NCBI GenBank assembly: GCA_029339195.1
Contig: JAPTJF010000001.1
Span: forward strand, 496,001-560,000
Reading direction: 5' to 3'
Length of the DNA: 64,000 nt
Origin: Micractinium sp. NFX-FRZ
Taxonomy: Eukaryota; Chlorophyta; Trebouxiophyceae; Chlorellales; Chlorellaceae
Part shown: piece by piece, positions 31,959-43,097 of the stretch
Layout: the number at the start of each line of letters is the position of its first letter
Numbering within the stretch: the first letter of the stretch is position 1
Notes under the pieces: generated by a model
Databases searched by the model: none
The model's input: only the letters and a program-made list of their open reading frames with translations
Told to the model about the DNA's origin: nothing
Translations under genes and position numbers: made by a program

Positions 31959-33165
31959 AGTATGTATGCACAGAAGAGGGGGCTCAATTGATACCTGCAG
32001 CACAGCCCTCTCAGCAGCAAAGCAGCAGCAGCCAGCACTTTGGGCGCTGATGAATGCATGACTTGTAGAACCACGTTTCTTTTGGCCCGCCTGCCTAGCA
32101 CAGCAGCTGGCCCAGAGCAGCCCCCCACCTGCTGGCAGTTGTAGAGTTGTTTCATCTGTTCAAGTTTCGCATTTGTGTTCCTACCCCAGATGTGCTGTGT
32201 GTGTGTTTGATGTACCACACTACACGCCTTGCATCACGAAGATGCCTGCCCTCGCCCTCTCGCCTCCCTTGCCCCCAATCCTTGCAGGCCCAACCCAATG
32301 CCCCCTTCTCCCTGAAATTTCTTTATAAGCCCTTCTTCCCATCCTGCACCGCCCAACCCATGCTAATAGGCCTGCACATGCACACGACACACGACAACAT
32401 ACACATAGTTGCCGTGATGACCAACACTGCTCCTTGCATGCCAAGCCACGTCTCCCCAACTCGTGCATTTGTTCCACCGACAGCCAGGCCCAGCGCACCT
32501 CCCCGAATAGCCCCGGCCGTACCCCTACTCTTGTTGCCTTCTGTTGATGCCTGGCAGTGTTTGCGACATCCTATTTGGGCCATACTTGGGAACCATGAGA
32601 GGTTGTCACAAGCAGCGGGACAAGTTGAGTTGGCTGTGTGCAGGCAGGTGGCTGGGGCTGCCGCCGTGGTTGGCCCACATCCTAGACGGCCACCAGCCTT
32701 GGCGTGCAGCCAGAGGCCAGCCACTTGTTTCCTGGCCCACGCACCCATGAACCCACCGGTGAGCTGGACTCGCCATGCGGTTGTGCTGCTGCCCCCAGTT
32801 GCGGTGCACGGCGGCGGAGCGCTGCCGCCAGCAGCGGGGTGAGCACAGCGATGATTTGTGCTGCCATGGGGCGCGCATCGGGGTGGTACGACAGGCAATC
32901 CTTGATCAGTGCAGCCACCTCCTGGGGGCACTCCTCAGGCACCCTGGCATACACGGGCGGTCGCACAGCAGTGGCAGCGGCAGCGGCGGCAAACCAAAGT
33001 GACGTGAACGCCTCCCCGCGAGGTCTATGTCTCGACTTTGAAGCGCAGCGCTGCAGCAGAACACTACCACTCTTCAGGGACACCCCCACCGCAGCCTGCT
33101 CGAGTCACCGCTTGACTTGCCGACCGCGCGCTGCGGGGGCAGCGGGCTTGCGTCCGGGGGCAACA
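31959..33165. other. Intergenic region with an orphan kinase fragment
   Basis: 3' flank of the RING gene and promoter of the phosphoesterase gene. The only recognisable content is the kinase C-lobe fragment at 32850-32963. Confidence 0.6.
32850..32963 (-). pseudogene. Orphan protein-kinase C-lobe fragment
   Basis: The minus strand encodes RPPVYARVPEECPQEVAALI then KDCLSYHPDARPMAAQII, the end of a tyrosine-kinase-like Ser/Thr kinase domain (the conserved LI..CL...P..RP box). No catalytic loop, DFG or glycine loop lies upstream, where the strand instead overlaps the start of the phosphoesterase gene. Probably a decayed or transposed exon. Confidence 0.7.
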
Positions 33166-36100
33166 ATGTTGCTCTATCATGCCGTCGCACAGCAGCCCGT
33201 GTCGCTGCGGCAGTTTCAAGCAGGCTGCTTTGGCGGCAGCGGCGGCGCCGGGCGGCAGCGTGCAGGCTGGCGCCCAGAGCGGCAGCAGCGCTCGCGTGCC
33301 CAGGCAGGCGGGCAGGTGCATGAGCAGTCGCAGCGCTTCCCACCACAAGATTTGGAGCTGCTGCGGTAAGGCAAAGCTGCGTCCAGGAAGTGCTGCTCCA
33401 CCGGTGGGCGGCCCTACGTGGGTGCTGGCCGGGGGGCGGTGTGCCTCCCTTTGCCGCGCTGGCTAACTCATGACCTTCCTTTGCAACCCAGTACAGAGTG
33501 CTGGCGGTCACGGACCTGCATGTAGACTACGTAGAGAACATGGACTGGTGCGAGGCCATCGATGGCGAGGCGCACAGGTCAGGGGCGGCGGCGGCCAGTG
33601 CCAGCAAACTGCATGGAGCGGGCGGGCTGGGGGCTTGCCACTTGCAGACGTCTGCTCGCGGCCTGGCTTGCGAATTGTGCTGCCCCCATGCTGCAGGTGA
33701 ACCCATGTCACTCCACTACATGCACCGTCACGATGTGTTTTGCTCGCCCCTGGCTTATCTGCCCTCCCCCTTCCGCTTATTGCAGGCGCGACGTACTAGT
33801 GGTGAGCGGTGATGTGTCGGATGAGCTGGAGAGCCTGGAGGCCGCGCTGGGCACGCTGGCCGGCAAGTTTGGCGCGGTGTTCTACACGCCAGGCAACCAC
33901 GAGCTGTGGGTGCGGGAGCGCGACAGGTGGGCCGGACGGCTGGGCTGGCGCAAGGGAGATGCGGGGGACGCCGCAAAGGCTTGATTGCCTGCCTACCTGC
34001 CTGTTTGCCTGCCCACCTGCCTGCCTGCCTTCTGGCCGTCCTCCCTGCCCATTGCCCCCAGCCAGCTGCGCCGCCGTCTGCCCCTTCTGTGGTGCCATGC
34101 AGGGCCTGTGGTGTAAACGATTCTTTGACCAAGCTGCAGCTCATCATGGACCTGTGTGCCCGGCTGGGGGTGCACACAGCGCCCCGCCAAGTGGGCAGCC
34201 TCTGGGTGGTGCCGCTGCTCAGGTGGGCCTGGTGCAGCAGCATTCCAATGCATCAGTTTACAAAGCGGCTTGCGTGGCGTCCTGAGAGACGGACAGGCAG
34301 TGCAGGAACGCTGTCCTGTGCCATTCCCTGCCTCAACCTGACCACGATGTGCTCGTTGCGCCTCAATTTCCTGCCTCGCCCATGCCCCCTGTCCCCTTGT
34401 CCCCTTTTTTCTCCTGCTGCCGCAGCTGGCACCACCGCAGCTGGGACCGGGAGCCCGACATACCCGGGGTGCCGCCCATCTCGGCCTGGACCTGCGGCGA
34501 CTACTCAGCCTGCAAGTGGCCGCACAGCGTGCCAGGTGGGCCGGCAGGGCTGCCCCTTAAATGGCCCCTCAGCTCGACTGCCACTGCACATGCACACCTC
34601 TGCGCTCTTTGTGAATCAAGAAGCACGCCCAATCCCTGCACCGTGCGCTGCGCAGCCGCCCCGCCGCGCCCTGCCCTGCAAACCCCACCCCACTTGCCCT
34701 CCCCTGCCACATGTGTGTTTATCTCAGGCGGGGACAGCCACGGGAGCCTGGAGCTGGCGCAGTGGTTTGACGGCATGAACGACACGCCCGCCTGGCGCAG
34801 CCTGCTGGCCAGCCGCGCAGCCTGCGACGTCATCTCCTTCTCCCACTTCCTCCCACACCAGGTGGGCCAGGGGCAGCACAACTTGAGCACTGTAGCACGT
34901 GCGGTGTCATTTCTTTTGAATGCACCCCCCATGCTGCATGCCTGGACGCTGCCTTACTGTAGCATTGCCGCTGCACCCGACAGCCTGTCTCCCGCCTCAC
35001 CTGCCCCTCTTCCTCCACCTGCCTGCCTGCCTGCCTGCCTGCAGACACTGCTCCCCGAGGTGGTTGGTGGTGGGTGGTGGTTGTTTCGGTGCGGTGCTGC
35101 TTGAACACGGGGCAACATGGGGGGTGTAGGCAGGGAGGCCAGGCAGGTGTGTCAGGAATTGCGGCATGGGAAGGGGCACAGGCAGGCAGGCAGGCAGTGG
35201 CAGGGTTGATGGAGGGAGGGAGTTCTGCCTGGGCTGCTTGTGGAAGTGGCCCATTTATATGCTAACCCATCCCACCCCGTCGCCTTGCTCCCTTTCTGTT
35301 TGGAGTGCAGAAGCGGTTCCTCCTGTACCCCCACCTCACAAAAGCTGTGGGGTCCATGCCCCTGGCCGTGCGCCTGCGCCAGCTGCGCCCCCAGATCCAC
35401 TTGTTTGGCCATGTGAGTGCTTGTGGCAGGTGCACCTGCCTGCTAGGCATGGCTGGCACTTGCGCCTGGGCTGCCGTGTTCACAAGGGGGCTTGGAGCTG
35501 GGGCGTAGAGAAGCTGGGCAGATCGTGCAGCAGGCTGAGCTGCGCGCCTCGCGTGCCTGCCGCCCTTCCCACCCCAGCCAGCACGCGCATCAGGCCCGCC
35601 GCCCTCCCGTCTCTCAACCGCAGTTCCTCTCCTTCTGTTACCGCACTACTTATTCGCCTGCAGACCCATTTTTCTTGGGACGCGCGCCTCGGCGGCACGC
35701 GTTACGTGCAGGCCCCGCTCTGCTCGCCGCACGAGCGCCAGCGCCGGCTGTTCACGGTCGGTTTTGGGGCCACCATGGAGCAAGCCCAGGCGGACCCCCA
35801 GGGGGCAAGCTGGCTGCCCCTCACAGTGTATCAGGGGCTTGTGCCGGTGGGGGCCATTGATGCGCTGCGGGCAGAGGTAGGGGAGCCGGCGGCACCGGCA
35901 CAGCAGCAGCAGCAGCAGCGGCAGCGGCAAGGCAATGGCGTCAGCTTGCCGTACCCACAGCAGCAGCAGGAGCAGCAAGCGCAGCAGCAAGCGGCAGCAC
36001 CGCAGCAGGCGGCGCCGCAGGCGCAGCTGCTGCATTCGCTGGAGGATGAGGGCTGGTGGCCGCTGCGGCACGGCGTGGAGGCGCCACTCCTGCACGCCCA

Positions 36101-36266
36101 CTGGTCAGATTGGTACCAGGAGAACCAGAGGCAGCCAGAGGTAGTGACGCTGGCCCCCTGGGTGGCTGACAGGTGGCACAAGCGGCGCGCGCGGGTGCAT
36201 GCGGCGGCGCAGCGCGGGGGCGGCAGCAGCGATGGCAACGCCAGCGAAGCAGATGAGAGTGACTGA
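33166..36266 (+). CDS. Calcineurin-like metallophosphoesterase
   Basis: Metal-dependent phosphoesterase; substrate unknown. Eight exons in phase: 33166-33365, 33497-33577, 33786-33926, 34103-34222, 34426-34535, 34728-34861, 35311-35412, 35664-36266 (496 aa). The five family motifs are present in order: VLAVTDLHVD (Asp, His), VVSGDVSDE (Asp), YTPGNHELW (Asn, His), VISFSHFLPH (His) and HLFGHTHFSWD (His-x-His). The HTH motif is split by the last intron. The C-terminal third has a Gln-rich stretch (QQQQQQRQRQ and similar) followed by a conserved-looking block (LLHAHWSDWYQENQRQPE) and an acidic end (ASEADESD). The first 65 residues are low complexity and the acceptor of exon 2 was chosen by phase (33497). 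Probably cytosolic. Confidence 0.87.
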
Positions 36267-36679
36267 CTGGGGCCTGGCCGTGGTGCTGGCATGCTGCCGA
36301 TGTTTGCTAGCCCTAGCTGCTGGAAGCGCCAGCTGGCAACAGGTGCGCTGGCAGCCAGCGCCTGCGGGCCTTGCTGTGCAATTCTTTGCCGAGATACCCT
36401 AGCTCGAATAGCTCTGATTACAAATGTAAAAAAAGCCCTTAGCCGCGATTGCAAATGGGTACGGGCAGGGAAAGCGATGGGGAAACGGGGAGGGAGAAAC
36501 GAAAAACACAGAAAATTCGGGGGGAGGGCACCAGCGCAGCGCCACGGGTAAAGCATTGCACGGCCTCAGGACACGGTGCAGCCTCAGCACGAGCCTGCTC
36601 CGACACCGCTGCTGCCGCTGCTCAAGCACTGGGCCGCTCCACCCCCGCTGGGACCGCGCACATGGGCGCTGCCGCCGCT
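36267..36679. other. Convergent spacer
   Basis: 3' flanks of the phosphoesterase (+) and uS15 (-) genes, with a TGTAA at 36425-36429 serving the plus-strand gene. Nothing else is seen. Confidence 0.6.
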
Positions 36680-37754
36680 TCAAGAGCGCACGCCGAGCTC
36701 GTTCTTGAGGGGGCGGATGTTGAGCTCAGCCAGGCACGCCTCGTACTTGGCGCGGTCGGTGCGCTGCAGGGGCAGGGGCGGATGTGAGGGCAGTGGAGCA
36801 GCGGTGAGATGGGAAGGGGGCATGACTGACAAAAGCAGGCTGGCTGACTGGCTGAAAAGGGGGCTGGCCAGTGACGAGCTACAAAAAACAGTAGTGTCAG
36901 CGCCAGGGTCTGGTGGCACAGCCGTGTGGCCGCACCAGCTGCTGCCTGGCTGCCCATCCCCCACAGGCCAGAGCGGCTCGCCGACCCGGCTGAGCTGGAG
37001 AGCAGCGTCTCACACAGCCGCTTCACGTTAGGCCTACACCAGCCAGCAGCTACGCCTGCTGTCGGGGACGGGCACCATGCCTTTGCCAAGCTACTGCTGC
37101 TGCCCCAGCAACTGCTGAAGCCACTGCTGCCTGCTGCCACTGCTGCTGGTACTGCAGCTGCTGCTGGCCAGCACCGCCATCCCACCAGGGGGCGGGAGCG
37201 CACCTGCAGGTAGATCAGCATCTGCTTGCGCTTGGACAGCACGGTGAGCAGGCCGCGGCGGGTGGAGTAGTCCTTCTTGTGCTCCGCCAGGTGCGCGGTC
37301 AGCTGCTGCACGCGGGCAGAGAGCCGCGCCACCTGCGCCTCGGGGCTGCCGGTGTCCCCGGCGTGGCGCTCAAACTGGGCGACCTTGGCGAGGTCGGTGC
37401 CGTGGCCGCGGTAGCGCGCGCTGCAAGGAGCATGGCAAGGATGAGGAGGGTGGGCGTGGTGGCGCAAGGCGGCGTGTGGGCGCCGCAGGCGAGCGGCCGC
37501 TGCGGGCCCAAAGGTGGGCAGAGCGTGCTGCAGCCATCCAAGCATGCATGCATGATGCCTGTGCTGCCTGAATGCGGGTTGCTCGATGCTGTGATGTCCA
37601 TGAGTTTATAAAAACAGCCGGCCGCATATTCATATACAAGGTCGCTGCTCCAGCTGCCGCCACCGCCACCGCCGCCAGGCGCGCACCTCACTGCAAAGGC
37701 TGCTGCGGGGCGGGCCGCCGTCTGCTGCCGCACCACCAGCTGCTGGCCGCTCAT
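36680..37754 (-). CDS. Organellar small-subunit ribosomal protein uS15 (S15)
   Basis: Bacterial-type S15, which binds 16S rRNA and bridges to the large subunit. Three exons in phase: 37754-37687, 37420-37204, 36763-36680 (122 aa, against about 89 for the bacterial protein, leaving a 30-residue presequence). Core motifs: FERHAGDTGSPEAQVARLS, LTAHLAEHKKDYSTRRGLL, LSKRKQMLIYL, and final LAELNIRPLKNELGVRS. The N-terminus (MSGQQLVVRQQTAARPAAAF) is suited to organelle import; plastid or mitochondrion cannot be decided. The donor of exon 1 was set at 37687 because the earlier GTGAGG breaks phase. Confidence 0.9.
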
Positions 37755-38166
37755 GAAAGCTGCGGGAGGGGCGGGAAAGGCAGGCGTGAGGTGGCTGGAG
37801 CGGGCACCTCCCTCGCGGCGGCCCCAGCCAGCCTGCGCGCCAATGCGCCACGCCCGGTGCTCACAATCCACCCGCTCAACCTTCCTGACCGCCCACCTGG
37901 CCGAGCCTGCACGCTGGTGAAGCTCGCCATAGCTGCCCGCTTGCTGCTGCCTGCTGTGTGGTGCCAAGCGGCTGCGAGCAGGAGCTTGAAGCTCGGACGT
38001 CGGGATTCAGCAGCGGCAAGGGCCGCCAGAGGGCGCCACCAGGGGGCTCATCCTCCCTGGCATGTTCCGCCTTTCCACACTCCTCCGGCAATTGTAGCGC
38101 GCCGCGGCCTCTCTGCCTGCTCTCAGGGCTGTGCTACATATAAAACACAGCTCAGGAGGGTGCAGG
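37755..38166. other. Divergent promoter region of two organellar ribosomal protein genes
   Basis: A 412-base spacer between the start codons of uS15 (-) and uL13 (+). A shared bidirectional promoter is plausible but no motif proves it. Confidence 0.6.
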
Positions 38167-40212
38167 ATGGCGGCTCTGGCACAGGCTGCTCACATGGTGG
38201 CTCCGGCCACCACCTCCCGCAGCGTGAGTGCTCGACAACTGGCGCATTGCACTGGACATGCATCTGGCACAGCTTGTGACGCGTCCCCGCCACCCTGCCC
38301 TGCAGAGCTCCTTCGCGGGCCGGCAGCTGGCGCCCTTCCGCGCCCAGCGGGTGGAGGCCCGGCGGCAGGCGGCCCCGGTGTGCGCAGGTGCGCGAGCTGG
38401 ACGGCCGGCTGGGGGAATGCGTGGTGGAGGTGGTGGAGGCGTGAGCGCCGCCGCCGTCGCCGCCCAGGCCTGCGGGCCGCCCTGCACTTGCCTGCTGCAC
38501 AGGCCGGCGCGGCGCCTTTGGCGGCGCAGCGCCCCGTGCCTCACATTGCCGCCATGCAATGTTGCCTGCTGCAGCCGCCACCGCTGAGATCAAGAGCATG
38601 GGTGTGGACAAGTGGAACGACACGTACTACCCCACCGCCTCGGATGCAGCCAACGTGCACAAGCAGTGGTGCGTGGCTGCGCTGCCAGCAGTAGAATGGA
38701 GAGCAGGCAGCAGCAGCGGCAGCAGGCCGCGGCGGGCGGAAATGGATGCTCACAAGAGCAGCAGCGGCAGCAGCTTGGTGCACCGGCTGCTGGAGTGCAC
38801 GTGCGGCAGCAGCAAGGCCGCAGCAGCGGCGAGTGGTCAGCACGCCGGACCTTCAGAGGCGGAGCAGCGCAACATGAAGCAGTGGCAGTAGCTTGTACCA
38901 TGCTGCACGGCAGGCGCTGCCGGAAGCCAGTGCCGGCTAACAAGCAGCAGCCACCCCAGTGTTCTGCACAGCCGCATTCCTTTCGCCCCCCTGCCCAGGA
39001 GTGCCCACGCCCTGCTCAAAGTTGCACTCTCTCCCCTCCCCCTCTCCACTGCCTGCGCAGGTTTGTGATTGACGCGGAGGGCCAGACGCTGGGCCGCGTT
39101 GCCTCCCTGGCGGCCTTCTACATCCGCGGCAAGCACATGCCCAGCTACACCCCCTCCATGAACATGGGCGGCTACGGTGGGTGCCTGCTGGCCTGCCTGG
39201 GGGGAGGGTGCTTCTCGGTTGTTTGCTGTGGATGGCGCTGCTTGATAGACGGCATCGTAGCGCACTGCCCCCGCTGTGCATACCCCTGCCATCGCATGTC
39301 TTGTATCACCCATGCCCCTGTTGTGCTCTTCCTTTACCTCATCACCTCATCACCTGCGCCCCTCTTCTCACCACGCTGCAGTGGTGATTGTGAACGCCGA
39401 GAAGGTGGCGGTGACGGGGCGCAAGGAGGACGACAAGATGTACTTCCGCCACACCATTGGCCGCCCCGGCGGCGGCAAGATGGAGGCGCTCAAGGACCTC
39501 AGACAAGTGAGCACACGAGAACAGCGGGCGTGATTTGAGCATAGTGGCGCGGCTTGATGTTGTGTGGTGTCCCGTGGATGCGCGGCCGGAGGCAAAGCAC
39601 CCTCAGGCGGTGTGTTGGGATGCGATGTAATCCTGGCTGTTGCCCTACGACATAACAAAGTGACAATTGGGAGGCCTGGCATGTGCAGGGCTGGTGTGCC
39701 CCTACGCACTCACAGCACCCACCCTACCTACGACTCGCATCCCGCTGGCGCCCTCCTGGGCGCACTCTGTGAAGCTGCCCTCCCACCGCACCTCGCTCGC
39801 TGTGCCTCCTCACCTTCTCCCGTGCCTGTGCCACCCCCGCCCGCCGCAGCGCCTCCCTGAGCGCATCCTTGAGAAGTGCGTGAAGGGCATGCTGCCCAAG
39901 GGCCGCATCGCCTCGCCGCTGTTCAACCACCTCAAGGTGCGTGCGGTGCACAGCCACACGTGTGCTGGTGTGTGTGTGAGAGCGTCAGTGCAGGGCGGCG
40001 GTCCAGCCGGGCCAGCTCTGCGCAGACCTTTCAGGCGGGACGAGGAGGAAGTTTCGCAGGCAGCTGAGTACGTTTGCCACTTGCTCAACTAAATCGTACA
40101 ATGTGTTCCTGTCGCCCCGCAGGTGTACAAGGGTGCGGCGCACCCCCATGAGGCGCAGCGCCCCGTCGACATCACCGCGCGCATCTCCAAGAAGGCCAGC
40201 GAGGCGCTCTGA
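38167..40212 (+). CDS. RPL13: Organellar (probably plastid) large-subunit ribosomal protein uL13
   Basis: Bacterial-type L13 of the organelle large subunit. Seven exons in phase: 38167-38223, 38306-38387, 38575-38668, 39061-39176, 39382-39506, 39850-39936, 40123-40212 (216 aa). After a transit peptide ([20 protein letters not shown]...) come [85 protein letters not shown], and [18 protein letters not shown]. The N-terminal [20 protein letters not shown] is the conserved extension seen in plastid L13. TGTAA at 40541-40545 is a candidate poly(A) signal. Confidence 0.93.
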
Positions 40213-41003
40213 GCGTGCTGGCACGCTGCTGAGCTGGCGCATGCCATGCTGAGCTGGCGCCGAGCTGGTGCACTGGCTCTGCTCTGTGAGGCAGCGCCGC
40301 CACCACGCAAGGCCCGCATGTGCAGCCCAGTGCTACCTGGCTGGGCAGCGGGGCTGCTGCCGGCGCTGGGCCGTTTGGCTGTCCCGGCTTGAGAGCCGGC
40401 CCACATTGGAGCGCGCCGGCGGCAGCTGCACCCTGTCATCCGGCGGTGGCCCCTCTGCCCGGTGCACCGTTTCCCTTCCTTTGCTACCCTCTCTACCAGT
40501 GCACCCCCCCTCTGCTTCTCTCTCCTAGTCCCCAATAGGATGTAACACACACTGCCAGGCATCGGTGGCAGGCGTACAGAGGGCGGAGTTGGGCATGTCG
40601 TGCGTAAGCAAGGGCAGCCTCTGCCTCCTGCAAACACTCTGTGGCAGCGCCCGCCTTGTACAATGCTGCCAGGGCACACCCTCGGTGCCCCGCCTCTCCA
40701 TCCCATCGGTTGCCATTGCACTTACACCACAAACAGATCTTGGGAAAGCACGCAAAACTGGTAGGGTGCCTTTCACACAACAACAGGTGAAAACTATGCG
40801 CACAGATCAACAGTCATTAGCGGTGGAGGCACGAAGCCAGGCCCACTCACTGCTCGCTGTCACGTGCTCCCCCTGCGATTGCCCAGGGCAGCTGAAGCCT
40901 TGTCCGCTGCCCGCTGTATGCCAGCAGGCAGCCCCGCCTCCCAGGCGGCCCACATCGCTGCGCACAGGAAGGCGGCTGCTGCCAGGCGGGCAGCCCCGGC
41001 TAG
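40213..41003. other. Convergent spacer between uL13 and GILT genes
   Basis: TGTAA at 40541-40545 (+) and TTACA at 40722-40726 (TGTAA on the minus strand) are candidate poly(A) signals for the two genes. No coding frame is supported. Confidence 0.6.
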
Positions 41004-43097
41004 TCAGCGGCCGTGCTGGTTTGCCATGTTGTCTGGCAGGCGGAAGCACGCCTCTGGCCGGTCCTTGGCTGCGGATGCCGCACACACGAAGCGCTCCAGC
41101 TGTTCAAAGGCGTTGCCGATTGCCACACCATTGACCACCATCTGCAGGGGGGTCGAGGGAGGCAGGTTGAGCAGATGGTCAGGGGGCATGGAGCGAAGCA
41201 CATGCATAGCCGATCGTAGGCGTTGTTGATTGCGACGCCATCTGTAGTACTGCTGCTTAAAAGGGGGCCCCACAGAGGAGCAATTGAGCAGTGCCGAAAG
41301 CGGTACCCACCCCCGCAGCCCCACACCCCGCCTTGCTCAGGGCAGCGCAGGGCAGCACGGGACAACACAGCATGACACTGCACAGCACAGCACAGCACAG
41401 CACAGCACAGCACAGCAGCCTCACCCAGGGCACAAAGTTGTGCTTGGGGCGCAGCGCCCACGTCGCCTCTGCCGCCTGCTTCTCCAGCCCCTTGCCCTCG
41501 TCGCCTGCACGGCAGGCACAGCGCAAGGCAGGGCAGGGTGGGGCAACAGGCCAGCGAGGCAGGGTGAGCAGCCTGGGAACGGTCCTCGGAGCGCTGCTCC
41601 CTGATGCATTGCCACCTTGTGCAACTCGAGACGCAGCACAGCACGCCACCAGTGCGACAAGAAACGCACCACAGCACAGCACAGTGCAGCACAGCACAGC
41701 ACAGCACAGCACAGCACAGCACAGCGCAGCACAGCACAGCAAAGCAAAGCAAGGGGCACGGCGCACCATCGGCGCAGCCGCTGATCTGTCCCGCCTCCCA
41801 GCTGCGCTCGGTGGCGCAGCCGTCTGCCTTGGACCCCAGGTCGTGCATGTTGTCGGCCAGGCACTTCACGTAGGGGAACCTGCGGGAGGAAAGAATGGTT
41901 GGCATCTCAGATCAGAGTCAAGCAAAGGCATGTTGTCGGCCGGGCACTTCACGTAGGGGAACCTGCGGGATGACGGGAGGAAAGAATGGTTGGCATCTCA
42001 GAGCCAAGCAAAGGCATGTTGTCGGCCGGGCACTTCACGTAGGGGAACCTGCGGGAGGACGGGAGGAAAGAATGTTCGCATCTCAGAGTCCAGCGATTGC
42101 AGATGAAGGCAAGGCGGGTGTACGACGGAAAACCATGCATGTGTCGGGCCAGGCACCTCTGGGCATTGTGGAACCTGTGAAGGGGTCGACCAAACGTGTT
42201 TGTCGCAGGGTTGTGGCAGCGACTGGACACGCCGCCGCCTTGGGTCCCAGGACGTATCATCAAACCGGCTGGACGGCAAGCCGACACACGCAAGCCCCGC
42301 CTGCTCACCACTCCTCCTGCTTCTTGTGGAAGTGCTGGGCGCACAGGATGTAGCGGTTGTACTTGCCCTCGTCTGCAGGGGCACACAAAATGAGTGGTGG
42401 TGGGCAGGTCGGCCGGCATGCTTCTTGGCAGCGCCTGTGTTCCATCAAGCGCTCCCCATACACCCATTCCCTGGCACCTGCCCACGTGGCACTCACTGGG
42501 GCCGTGCTGGTACGAGAAGCTGCCGTCGCTGTTGTTGCGCACATTGCCAAACGCGTGGTACTTGAGCTCCATCAGCTTTGCCACCCCGTTTTCAAACATG
42601 GGTGCTAGCACGTCCCGCACCATGTGCTGGCAGTCGGGGCACAGGCTCTCGCCAAAGAAGCCCACCTCCACCTTGCCCCCGCGGCTGCCGCCCGCGCCGC
42701 CGCCTGTGCCCGCAGCTGCGGCATTGGTGGCGGCCGCTGCGCTGGCGGCGCCCTTGGTGGCAGCGGCGGTGCCAGCATTGGTGGGGTCGTCAGACGTGAT
42801 GTCGCTCCTGATCTTGGGGCCTGCGTGGCCGAGAATTAGTCAATGAAGGGCTGGGCAGGCGGCTGCGAGAAGGCGGCAGCGGCAGTCGGTGGGCAGCGCC
42901 AGCAAACCCAGGCAGGCGGCGCTGCCTGCTCCCCCGGCCTCGGGCCCGCAGGGACACGCGCCGATCAGAGCGCCAGGCTGGTACAGACCTGTGAGAACGA
43001 AAACCAGCAGGCAGCAGACGGCCAGGCCGGCGACGGCGACGACCTGCGCCTTGCGCCGGGCCGAGTGCATGTCACTCATGTGTGATCTCGATTGCAT
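41004..43097 (-). CDS. GILT-type thiol reductase, membrane-anchored
   Basis: Member of the gamma-interferon-inducible lysosomal thiol reductase (GILT) family, which reduces disulphides in the endomembrane/lysosome system. Six exons in phase: 43097-42989, 42820-42497, 42372-42309, 41879-41767, 41504-41425, 41141-41004 (275 aa). An N-terminal signal anchor (VVAVAGLAVCCLLVFVLTG) is followed by an Ala/Gly linker, then VEVGFFGESLCPDCQHMV with the CxxC redox pair. Next come LMELKYHAFGNVRN, HGPNEGKYNRYILCAQHF and FPYVKCLADNM; the CATE...ISGC stretch carries the partner cysteines. MVVNGVAIGNAFEQL closes the fold. Start could be 43097, 43079 or 43070 (all in frame). Exon 4 is followed upstream by three tandem decayed copies of itself. 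Confidence 0.9.
41195..41252 (-). pseudogene. Decayed copy of GILT exon 6 start
   Basis: cgttgttgattgcgacgccat resembles the genuine cgttgccgattgccacaccat at 41110-41130. The relic reads DGVAINNAYDRL against NGVAIGNAFEQL and lies just upstream of the exon in the intron. Confidence 0.8.
41345..41420. repeat. CACAG repeats immediately downstream of GILT exon 5
   Basis: cacagcacagcacagcacag block abutting the donor side of the 80-nt exon 5. Confidence 0.85.
41676..41750. repeat. CACAG repeats upstream of GILT exon 5
   Basis: Second block in the same orientation as 41345-41420. The two direct repeats flank exon 5 (41425-41504). Confidence 0.85.
41929..42262 (-). pseudogene. Three tandem decayed copies of GILT exon 4 start
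   Basis: gcacttcacgtaggggaacc, with tgttgtcggcc before it and tgcggg after it, occurs at the real exon (41841-41885), then at 41931-41971 and 42017-42055 almost unchanged. A diverged form lies at 42137-42180 and a still older piece near 42230-42260. Spacing is about 85 bases. The two young copies keep the CCCGCAG acceptor and read FPYVKCPADNM. Confidence 0.92.

Noticed and set aside
41929..42262. GILT tandem copies as extra coding exons
   Set aside because: Reading through them leads to stops or frameshifts, and the family needs only one copy of this segment.
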